Below are positions 1-5,674 of a stretch of 10,723 nucleotides of DNA, in pieces. The translations under genes and the position numbers were made by a program. Each line of letters begins with the position of its first letter. The stretch's first letter is position 1. Below the pieces are notes generated by a model. That model did not search any database. It saw nothing but the letters and a program-made list of their open reading frames with translations, and was not told the origin of the DNA. The stretch lies in contig JAVZSA010000041.1 of the NCBI GenBank assembly GCA_038880255.1, forward strand, positions 1 through 10,723. The letters run 5' to 3'. The DNA is from ARK-15 sp038880255. GTDB lineage: Archaea; Thermoplasmatota; Thermoplasmata; Thermoplasmatales; ARK-15.

Positions 1-1
1 A

Positions 2-75
2 CGGGCCCGTCGGGATTCGAACCCGAGCCTGAGGCTCCGGAAGCCTCTATGCTTTCCCGGCTACACTACGGACCC
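2..75 (-). tRNA. tRNA-Arg (anticodon CCG)
   Basis: The minus strand folds into a complete 74-nt cloverleaf. The acceptor stem is GGGTCCG with CGGGCCC (one U-G pair). The D arm has G10, T11, G12, T13 facing G22, C23, A24, T25, with A14, G18, G19 and A21 in place. The anticodon stem GAGGC/GCCTC closes the loop TTCCGGA, which gives anticodon CCG and codon CGG. The T arm is TCGGG-TTCGAAT-CCCGA, and the discriminator base is G. There is no intron, and CCA is not encoded, since the next base is T. It starts 14 nt after the eS31 stop codon on the same strand, so it may be cut from the tail of the ribosomal protein transcript. A weak A/T-rich stretch inside the eS31 end (about 96-106) could also act as its own promoter. 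Confidence 0.96.
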
Positions 76-89
76 CTGAATATTTTCAA

Positions 90-242
90 TTATTTTTTCT
101 TAAATTCTGTATATCCACATTTTCCACAGGTATACCTATCCTCGTGTTCAGCCAGGAAAACACCAGCACCACATTTTGGACAACTTTTTCTTTTTCTTAT
201 CAATTTACCTTCTTTGATTTCATAGAGTTCTCTTTTCTGCAT
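90..242 (-). CDS. rps27ae: 30S ribosomal protein eS31 (S27ae)
   Basis: This short gene encodes 50 residues, starting MQKRELYEIK. The archaeal eS31 family is a small zinc-ribbon protein of the small ribosomal subunit and lacks the ubiquitin fusion found in eukaryotes. The four zinc ligands are visible as C21-P-K-C24 and C39-G-K-C42, after a very basic stretch (KLIRKRKS, residues 13-20). The ATG lies 2 nt after the eS24 stop. The motif GGGTGA, at the very end of eS24, sits 6 nt upstream and serves as the Shine-Dalgarno site, so the two genes are probably translationally coupled. It is the last protein gene of the rpo7 operon and is followed by tRNA-Arg. Confidence 0.95.
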   Translation of the reverse strand: MQKRELYEIKEGKLIRKRKSCPKCGAGVFLAEHEDRYTCGKCGYTEFKKK

Positions 243-244
243 AT

Positions 245-541
245 TTATTCACCCTTTTTTTCCTTTAGGCCATGCCTGATCAATATAAAATCCGGTTCAA
301 TTTTTTTAGCAAAATCCACAGTCTCATAAATTTTGCAATAACCCTTTACCAACTGTTTACCGAATGTTGTTCTCATTCTATCAATGATTACTCTTTCTAC
401 CTCCGCCCCCATATTTTTCCCTATTAAATTTCTTACTTCATTCCTTGAGGGTGTCTTTTCCTTAGGATGTTTTACAATAAATTCTATTTCCATTCTATGA
501 AGCAGAGGATTTTCCCTTTTATTTATTATTTCAAGATCCAT
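245..541 (-). CDS. rps24e: 30S ribosomal protein eS24
   Basis: This gene encodes 98 residues and matches archaeal eS24, a small-subunit protein shared only with eukaryotes. Recognisable landmarks are the opening DLEIINKRENPLLHR, the conserved TPSRNEVR (about residues 30-37) that leads into the first helix, and the FGKQLVKGYCKIYE segment (about 60-73). Length is normal for archaea. The ATG overlaps the end of the dephospho-CoA kinase gene by 11 nt. It is preceded by GGTGAT with about 6 nt spacing, a strong match to the archaeal 16S rRNA tail. The gene neighbourhood (rpo7, spt4, kinase, eS24, eS31) is a widespread archaeal arrangement. Confidence 0.96.
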   Translation of the reverse strand: MDLEIINKRENPLLHRMEIEFIVKHPKEKTPSRNEVRNLIGKNMGAEVERVIIDRMRTTFGKQLVKGYCKIYETVDFAKKIEPDFILIRHGLKEKKGE

Positions 542-1049
542 ATTCCATCACCATCTTTTCAAATATTTTTTCTACCCTTAATCTGATTTCACTTTCCGCT
601 CTTATTAATCCGAGACCCATATTTGGTATCCCATATATAATAGTAACGCCATCATCAGCCAAAGAAATACACACAAGAGATGCAAGATCCTCTTCTCCCA
701 CCACTTGGATTGCCTCTATTTTATTTTCAAGAGCATATTTTATGGCTCTATAAAGATCATAGGTAATATAACCAGGTGGATTTTTTACTATTATTCTACT
801 TTTAAAATTTTTCAATATTTCATCACCAATTTTTATTCTTTGCGATTTCAGATCAAATATGGAAAGTAAGGGCCTAACATCATGCTTTAATAGTGTAATT
901 GTTGTTTCATCACCAACTGTAATTATTTTTTCCTCATTTTTAATTTCTTTTAAAATTTCCTCTTCACTATAAACTTTACCTACAGGTCTTGATAATTCTT
1001 CTCTGTACTCAAAGGGAAGTTTAAGTCTTTCACCTTGTTTTAATTGCAT
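531..1049 (-). CDS. GTP-dependent dephospho-CoA kinase (DUF359 family)
   Basis: The product (172 residues) belongs to the archaeal family first called DUF359. It was later shown in Thermococcus to phosphorylate dephospho-CoA with GTP, the last step of coenzyme A synthesis, and it is unrelated to bacterial CoaE. Family motifs are present in order: VGDETT (residues 45-50), IFDLKSQR with its acidic residue (64-71), VKNPPGYIT (88-96), VVGEEDLASL (116-125) and YGIPNMGLG (139-147). A longer frame opens at 1085. I chose the ATG at 1049 because GGAAGGGGAAT lies directly before it and because the family motifs then fall at the usual distance from the N terminus. The gene overlaps spt4 by 20 nt and eS24 by 11 nt. 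It sits among transcription and translation genes, which suggests co-expression with growth. Confidence 0.93.
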   Translation of the reverse strand: MQLKQGERLKLPFEYREELSRPVGKVYSEEEILKEIKNEEKIITVGDETTITLLKHDVRPLLSIFDLKSQRIKIGDEILKNFKSRIIVKNPPGYITYDLYRAIKYALENKIEAIQVVGEEDLASLVCISLADDGVTIIYGIPNMGLGLIRAESEIRLRVEKIFEKMVMEYGS

Positions 1050-1215
1050 ATTCCCCTTCCTTTTCCTTTCCCAGTTTCTTTGCAAGTGCGGAAAATTCAG
1101 GTTTAATTATATATATGTAACCATCCCATTCGAGAGTGGTCTCACCACCACAATCTGGGCATTTAAGATCCGATGTTATTCTCCCACATTTCCTACAAGC
1201 TCTAATTTCCTTCAT
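1030..1215 (-). CDS. spt4: Transcription elongation factor Spt4 (RpoE'')
   Basis: Spt4 pairs with Spt5 and binds the clamp of archaeal RNA polymerase to keep it processive. The 61-residue product is mostly a zinc ribbon, with ligands C7, C10, C19 and C22 (CRKC and CPDC), followed by the conserved EWDGYIYIIKPEFSALAKKLG (29-49), which forms the Spt5-facing part. The frame is open upstream to an ATG at 1239. The GGAGG at 1225-1229 lies inside that extension and 9 nt before the ATG at 1215, so the shorter start is preferred and gives the normal family length. The gene overlaps rpo7 by 14 nt and the kinase gene by 20 nt. Confidence 0.95.
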   Translation of the reverse strand: MKEIRACRKCGRITSDLKCPDCGGETTLEWDGYIYIIKPEFSALAKKLGKEKEGEYAIKTR

Positions 1216-1780
1216 CTTTAAAATCCTCCAATTTTCCAAGTCCTGACTGTCTCATAGTCAGTCCTATCCTGCTCGCTGAAAGATTCTCATCATTCAACGA
1301 TAATGAAACAATCCTTACCCTCACCTTATCCTTTACCCTCAATTCTTTTTTACTTTCTTTACCTATTAATCTTTTTCCCTCCAGATCAATATCAAATCTA
1401 TCATCCATCACCTGACTTATGTGTAAAAGTCCATCAAGTACACCAAAATTTATAAATGCACCAAAGTTTGTTATGTCAACCACTGATCCCTCAACAACTT
1501 CCTGCATTTCAGGGTGATAAACAATTGCCCTATATTCAACCTTTTGGTACACACCACCATCACCAGGAATTATCCTTCCCTCACCTACCCTTTTTACTTC
1601 AAGTATGGCTATTATAATGAATTTTCTTTCCTGTGGATCCTGTACCTCACTCCTATCGAATGATTTTACCTTCCCCTCAAGTTTCTGATAGGTAAGTTCC
1701 TTAATGATTTTGTCCGGGTTCTCACCTAACATTGTTGGAGGGATCCTTATTACATCTTCATAATCAAGTAGCATATACAT
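1202..1780 (-). CDS. rpo7: DNA-directed RNA polymerase subunit Rpo7 (E')
   Basis: Rpo7 forms the stalk of archaeal RNA polymerase with Rpo4 and helps open promoters and bind emerging RNA. It is the counterpart of eukaryotic RPB7. The 192-residue product has the family start MYMLLDYEDVIRIPP, an N-terminal RNP-like domain (about 1-80), and a C-terminal S1 RNA-binding domain (about 96-175) with the hallmark GSVVDITNFGAFINFG and DGLLHISQV. The start at 1780 keeps the conserved MY-x-L opening. No Shine-Dalgarno motif precedes it, but an A/T-rich TATA box lies 24-35 nt upstream, so the mRNA is probably leaderless. It is the first gene of a five-gene leftward operon, and its stop overlaps the spt4 start. 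Confidence 0.97.
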   Translation of the reverse strand: MYMLLDYEDVIRIPPTMLGENPDKIIKELTYQKLEGKVKSFDRSEVQDPQERKFIIIAILEVKRVGEGRIIPGDGGVYQKVEYRAIVYHPEMQEVVEGSVVDITNFGAFINFGVLDGLLHISQVMDDRFDIDLEGKRLIGKESKKELRVKDKVRVRIVSLSLNDENLSASRIGLTMRQSGLGKLEDFKDEGN

Positions 1781-1800
1781 ATTATTAAAACGTAAAAGAT

Positions 1801-1816
1801 TAATATATTATATATT
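1801..1816 (-). promoter_or_regulatory. TATA box for the rpo7 operon
   Basis: The minus strand carries an uninterrupted ATATATAATATATTA-like run centred about 28 nt upstream of the rpo7 ATG at 1780. That is the distance expected if transcription starts at or next to the start codon. No ribosome-binding motif lies between, which fits a leaderless mRNA. It shares the 84-nt intergenic region with the elp3 promoter. Confidence 0.65.
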
Positions 1817-1830
1817 TTTCCTCACAAAAT

Positions 1831-1840
1831 TTTATTAATA
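1831..1840 (+). promoter_or_regulatory. Candidate TATA box for elp3
   Basis: TTTATTAATA lies 25-34 nt before the elp3 ATG at 1865, which suggests a leaderless start. The whole stretch is A/T rich, so the exact box is uncertain: the spacing is the main support, together with the absence of a Shine-Dalgarno motif. Confidence 0.5.
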
Positions 1841-1864
1841 ATTAAATATTAACTTTTTCAACAA

Positions 1865-3436
1865 ATGATAGACTTGGGAAAAAGCATAGCTGAATCGATA
1901 ATGAATGGTGAGATCAAGGATAGAGAGGAGTTTGAAAAATATAAGATGAGACTAGCAAAAAAATACCATGTACAATTACCAGGTAATAGTGAGATTTTAA
2001 AACACATTCCAGAAGAACTCAGGGAAAAATATTTGGGAATAATTTTAAGAAAACCCTCAAGAACGCTTTCAGGTGTGGCGGTAGTGGCAGCAATGACTTC
2101 ACCATTTCCATGCCCACATGGAAAGTGCATTTATTGTCCTGGTGGTGTAGAATACAACACTGCACAATCCTATACAGGTAAGGAACCTGCTGCCCTCAGG
2201 GCTATAATGAATGATTACGATGCCTATAGACAGGTAAGATCAAGAATAGAGCAACTCAGAGCAATAGGACATTCCACATCCAAAATTGATGCAATTGTGA
2301 TGGGGGGTACTGTTACTGCAAGGCCAGAAAAATACCAAGTAGATTTTGTTAAGGGTATATATGATGGTGCAAACAATTTTATTTCTAAAAACATAAATGA
2401 ATCGAAGCTTTATAATGAAATTTCCGAAAATAGGATAATAGGTTTAACATTTGAAACAAGGCCAGATTGGTTTTATGAAAGAGAGATTGACATTGCTCTT
2501 TCCCTTGGTATAACAAGGGTAGAGCTTGGTGTTCAGAGTATTTTTGATGATATTTTATCGTTGGTAAATAGGGGTCATACACAAAAAGAGGTGATACGTT
2601 CAACAAAACTATCAAAGGATGCTGGGCTTAAGGTAGCCTACCATATGATGCCAGGGTTGCCAGGCAGTAATCCTGAAAAGGATATTGAAAGTTTTAGAAC
2701 AATATTTCAGGATTCTAAATACAAGCCAGATATGCTTAAGATATATCCCACACTTGTTGTGGAAAAAAGTGAACTTTATGAATGGTGGAAAGAAGGAAAA
2801 TATAAACCATACCATGAAGAAGAATTTCTTAAGATTCTAATAGAAATTAAGAAAATAATTCCAAAATGGATAAGAATACAAAGAGTAGATAGGGATATTC
2901 CTGCGTTCCTAATAGTTGATGGTATTAAAAGGAGTGATATTAGGGAGATTGCATATAAGAGACTTAAGGAAATGGGGTTACATTGTAGATGTATTAGATG
3001 CAGGGAAATTGGTAGAAAAATGGAAAAAGGTGAAATATTTGGAGAGCCAAGGATGGAACTTTTAAGAGAAGACTATGAATCCTCTGATGGAAAGGAAATC
3101 TTTCTATCCTATGAGGATTTGAACAATGATGCAATAGTGGGATACTTAAGGTTAAGAATTCCTTCAAAGGATGCACACAGACCTGAGGTGAGGGATTCGA
3201 GTTCCATTGTAAGGGAATTAAAGGTGGTAGGTCCAGAGGTGCCTGTTGATAAAAAATATATGGGTGCATACCAACATTCAGGATTGGGAAAAAAATTGAT
3301 GGAGGAGGCGGAAAGGATCTCAAGTGAAGAATTTGGATTTAATTACATTTTAGTGAACAGTGGTATTGGTGCCATAGAATATTATAGGAAACTTGGCTAT
3401 GAGAAATTTGGTGTATATATGAGAAAATCATTGTAA
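1865..3436 (+). CDS. elp3: Elp3 family tRNA uridine(34) acetyltransferase / radical SAM protein
   Basis: Elp3 attaches a carboxymethyl group to C5 of U34 in tRNA, using acetyl-CoA and a radical SAM centre. Archaea use Elp3 without the other Elongator subunits. The 523-residue product shows the radical SAM cluster CPHGKCIYCPGG (C83, C88, C91), the SAM-domain strands GLTFETRPD (193-201) and RVELGVQS (218-225), and the HMMPGLPGSNPEKD stretch (260-273). A zinc-binding cysteine group CRCIRC (374-379) follows, then a C-terminal GNAT acetyltransferase domain (about 410-523). There YQHSGLGKKLM (469-479) forms the acetyl-CoA loop, and IEYYRKLGYE (504-513) is the typical GNAT end motif. Length is normal. 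It starts from the divergent promoter shared with rpo7, and its last 9 nt overlap the end of pyrF on the opposite strand. Confidence 0.97.
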   Translation: MIDLGKSIAESIMNGEIKDREEFEKYKMRLAKKYHVQLPGNSEILKHIPEELREKYLGIILRKPSRTLSGVAVVAAMTSPFPCPHGKCIYCPGGVEYNTAQSYTGKEPAALRAIMNDYDAYRQVRSRIEQLRAIGHSTSKIDAIVMGGTVTARPEKYQVDFVKGIYDGANNFISKNINESKLYNEISENRIIGLTFETRPDWFYEREIDIALSLGITRVELGVQSIFDDILSLVNRGHTQKEVIRSTKLSKDAGLKVAYHMMPGLPGSNPEKDIESFRTIFQDSKYKPDMLKIYPTLVVEKSELYEWWKEGKYKPYHEEEFLKILIEIKKIIPKWIRIQRVDRDIPAFLIVDGIKRSDIREIAYKRLKEMGLHCRCIRCREIGRKMEKGEIFGEPRMELLREDYESSDGKEIFLSYEDLNNDAIVGYLRLRIPSKDAHRPEVRDSSSIVRELKVVGPEVPVDKKYMGAYQHSGLGKKLMEEAERISSEEFGFNYILVNSGIGAIEYYRKLGYEKFGVYMRKSL

Positions 3437-4063
3437 AGAATCAATTATTCCCTCCACTACCTTTCTTGGATTTTCAGAATTATAAATAGACCTACCTATA
3501 ATGAGAAAATCTGCACCATTCTTGAGTGCTATTCTTGCATCACCACCTTGTACACCAATACCTGGAACAAGCAATTGCATATCTGGAAATTTTTCCCTAT
3601 AAAGTTTTATTCTTTCGGGTCTTGTGCCAGGAACAATGAAACCTTTTACACCAGATTTATAAGATAAATTTGCAATTTCCATTGAAAGGCTCTGCATAAT
3701 TTCAATTGCACCTTCATGTGTCATTTCCACAACAGAAAAAACTTCACCTGGTGAAAATTCATCCACCACGGCCTTTATAGAATCACTTCCAACAAATCCA
3801 TGAACTATTATCCCAGAAGCACCATTTTCCTTCACGATTCTTGAAATTATTTTATTTGTGTTAGGAATATCCGCTACTTTAAAATCACAAATCACTGGTG
3901 AGATTTTTGAAATTTCCTTAACAATTGATATTCCTGAAGAAAGGACCAAAGGATAACCTATTTTAATTGCATCAACAATATCTGCAAGATCAAGTGTTAG
4001 AAAAAGAGCCCTTTCCTTTGATTCTACATCAAGAGCGAGAATTATTCCATTTCTTTTTTTCAT
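3428..4063 (-). CDS. pyrF: Orotidine 5'-phosphate decarboxylase
   Basis: PyrF converts OMP to UMP, the last step of de novo pyrimidine synthesis, in the cytosol. The 211-residue TIM-barrel protein has the catalytic array expected of the family: ALD (D12), K34, and the signature DFKVADIPNT with D60, K62 and D65. The phosphate-binding end is also present: VPGTRPE (about 144-150), LVPGIGVQGGD, and IIGRSIY near the C terminus. The gene starts 39 nt after the stop of the DHH nuclease on the same strand. The spacer holds an AAATTTTAAAT stretch (about 4084-4097) that could be an internal promoter, and no clear Shine-Dalgarno site is present, so separate leaderless expression is possible. The gene ends in a 9-bp convergent overlap with elp3. 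No other pyr genes are adjacent. Confidence 0.97.
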   Translation of the reverse strand: MKKRNGIILALDVESKERALFLTLDLADIVDAIKIGYPLVLSSGISIVKEISKISPVICDFKVADIPNTNKIISRIVKENGASGIIVHGFVGSDSIKAVVDEFSPGEVFSVVEMTHEGAIEIMQSLSMEIANLSYKSGVKGFIVPGTRPERIKLYREKFPDMQLLVPGIGVQGGDARIALKNGADFLIIGRSIYNSENPRKVVEGIIDSLQ

Positions 4064-4102
4064 TGATTTGATATTTTTTTCAAGAATTTAAAATTTTTAC
4101 TC

Positions 4103-5542
4103 TTAAACATGAAGTTGTTTTCCTATTATTGAAGAAAGTAGATTAACAAATTCCTCCTCTTTACCCTTTGGTATGGAACCACCTGCTGCAATGTTATGCC
4201 CTCCTCCATTACCACCCACGGCTATTGCTGCTTCCCTTATTGCCTTTGAAAGATCCAGGCCTTTATCCACAAGTTCTCTAGGTGCACGTCCGGAAATTTT
4301 TATACCACCATATTCATTTTCTGCAAAACCAATTATTGGAAGTGTAGGATCTGCGATTTCAGAGGAAAGAATTATTGATGCAATTGTTCCAATTACAGTA
4401 TCAGGTATGTTACTCCCAGCATGAAAGTATTGTAAATTATTTATCTTGCTTATACCTATATCCTTTAGGTAATCAATTCCATCCACTATTACCTTTCTAT
4501 GTTTTTGCAACAGATTTACAGCCTTACTATAATTTTCTTCCCTATCACCCTTAGCAACTAGGAAACCCACATTTGCTTCGCCATATCTCCCACAAGCATT
4601 CAATAGAGTAGCATATTCCTTAGAATCCCTAACATAGGTACCTTCCTTCTCTTTAACAAGTGTATAAACCTCTCCTATTATTCTTGTTGCAGTATTACTA
4701 TCATAACCAGATGCTAGCATCCTCTTTACCATTGAACTTAATATTTTTCTTTTTTCTTCCTTTGTTAGATCAACCCATCTTCTCCAATTTTCATTTTTTA
4801 AAGGAATTGAAAGATCATTTAAAAATTCCAATGCACCCCTTTCATCACCAGAAATTCCAGGAAGTATAGGATCTGAAACATATTCGAGCATTTTATGAAT
4901 AGGTCTTGTTTCTCTACCAAAAAATCTAGCATCTATTTCTGTCTTTATGAAACCAAATTCCTCTGCCTCCTTCAGTATATATCTGTTTGTTCCCGTTAAT
5001 TTAAGATATGCAATGTCCTGTAAATCACCAACAGCACCAACTATTGCAAGTGTACTTAATTTAACATTTGTTGGATTAATTTCCCTTGCAACAAGATATG
5101 TTACGCCTGCACCGCTTATATCTATTCCCCCATCCTTCCCAAAAAAATGTGGATTTAACTGTAAAATATCATTCTTATCAATTTCATCAAAAAGATCTGT
5201 GAGTGTTTTTCTTTTTTCCTTTGGAACATTAAAAATAAGGTCACTTGGTGAATGATGGTCTGTAATAACCACATTCATACCGTACATTTCATGAACAATA
5301 CCACTCCCTAAATCTGTAAACCAATAAAGCTCACTCCCCTTTTTTTTAATTTCATTTAATGATTCTGGATCAAGTTGTTTCAAAAAAATAACATCATGGC
5401 TCTTTCCAATTGAATCCAAGGCAGAGGAGGCAATTGCAGCAGATGTAATACCATCAGCATCTATGTGCGATATTATTGTAATATTGTTATGATTCATTAT
5501 TTTCTCAGCTAGTTTCCTTGCCTGACTTAAATATTCTCTCAC
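4103..5542 (-). CDS. RecJ-like DHH-family single-strand exonuclease (GAN-type)
   Basis: The 479-residue product is an archaeal RecJ/Cdc45-related DHH phosphoesterase. All catalytic motifs look intact: SHIDADGITSA with D28 and D30, FTDLGSG with D77, ITDHHSPSD with the D95-H96-H97 triad, DISGAGVTYL (141-150), and VGAVGD with D173. The C-terminal DHHA1 nucleic-acid-binding domain ends in GGGHNIAAGG (446-455). Family knowledge says such proteins degrade single-stranded DNA or RNA 5' to 3'. Some (GAN) join GINS in the archaeal replicative helicase complex. The intact motifs argue for an active nuclease rather than a dead Cdc45 paralogue. The start is GTG at 5542, supported by a TATA box 18-29 nt upstream and no Shine-Dalgarno motif. 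It probably leads a transcript that includes pyrF. A NrnA-like oligoribonuclease is a less likely alternative given its length. Confidence 0.88.
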   Translation of the reverse strand: MREYLSQARKLAEKIMNHNNITIISHIDADGITSAAIASSALDSIGKSHDVIFLKQLDPESLNEIKKKGSELYWFTDLGSGIVHEMYGMNVVITDHHSPSDLIFNVPKEKRKTLTDLFDEIDKNDILQLNPHFFGKDGGIDISGAGVTYLVAREINPTNVKLSTLAIVGAVGDLQDIAYLKLTGTNRYILKEAEEFGFIKTEIDARFFGRETRPIHKMLEYVSDPILPGISGDERGALEFLNDLSIPLKNENWRRWVDLTKEEKRKILSSMVKRMLASGYDSNTATRIIGEVYTLVKEKEGTYVRDSKEYATLLNACGRYGEANVGFLVAKGDREENYSKAVNLLQKHRKVIVDGIDYLKDIGISKINNLQYFHAGSNIPDTVIGTIASIILSSEIADPTLPIIGFAENEYGGIKISGRAPRELVDKGLDLSKAIREAAIAVGGNGGGHNIAAGGSIPKGKEEEFVNLLSSIIGKQLHV

Positions 5543-5559
5543 AATTCCAAATTAATTGT

Positions 5560-5571
5560 ATTTAATATATC
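5560..5571 (-). promoter_or_regulatory. TATA box for the RecJ-like gene
   Basis: On the minus strand GATATATTAAAT lies about 18-29 nt upstream of the GTG start at 5542, so transcription should begin at or very close to the start codon. No ribosome-binding motif is seen, which suggests a leaderless GTG-initiated mRNA. Confidence 0.55.
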
Positions 5572-5642
5572 AAAATTTTGTTTTTGAATTCTTTAAAAAT
5601 ACAATCTTTAATTTAATGTTACGTAAACATCAATTTTCAAAA

Positions 5643-5652
5643 CATTTTTAAT
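5643..5652 (+). promoter_or_regulatory. Weak candidate TATA box for truD
   Basis: CATTTTTAAT lies 23-32 nt before the GTG at 5675. This spacing favours that GTG over the TTG at 5666 as a leaderless start codon. The match to a TATA box is modest and the surroundings are all A/T rich. Confidence 0.35.
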
Positions 5653-5674
5653 CCCATAAATTTTTTTGCCTGTT

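Noticed and set aside
144..329. 61-codon plus-strand frame at the left edge
   Set aside because: It lies opposite eS31 and eS24, is Phe/Ser-rich low complexity, and has no ribosome-binding site.
1216..1239. Upstream ATG at 1239 for spt4
   Set aside because: The extension contains the GGAGG motif used by the ATG at 1215 and would lengthen the protein beyond the family norm.
2994..3323. 109-codon minus-strand frame within elp3
   Set aside because: It is antisense to the conserved GNAT domain of Elp3, with a Pro/Leu-rich translation that resembles no family.
4173..5255. Open frames on the plus strand (for example 4173-4424, 4660-4869, 4947-5255)
   Set aside because: They lie fully opposite the RecJ-like gene, whose motifs are unmistakable. 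Their translations are low-complexity (Pro, Ser, Phe runs) with no recognisable domain.
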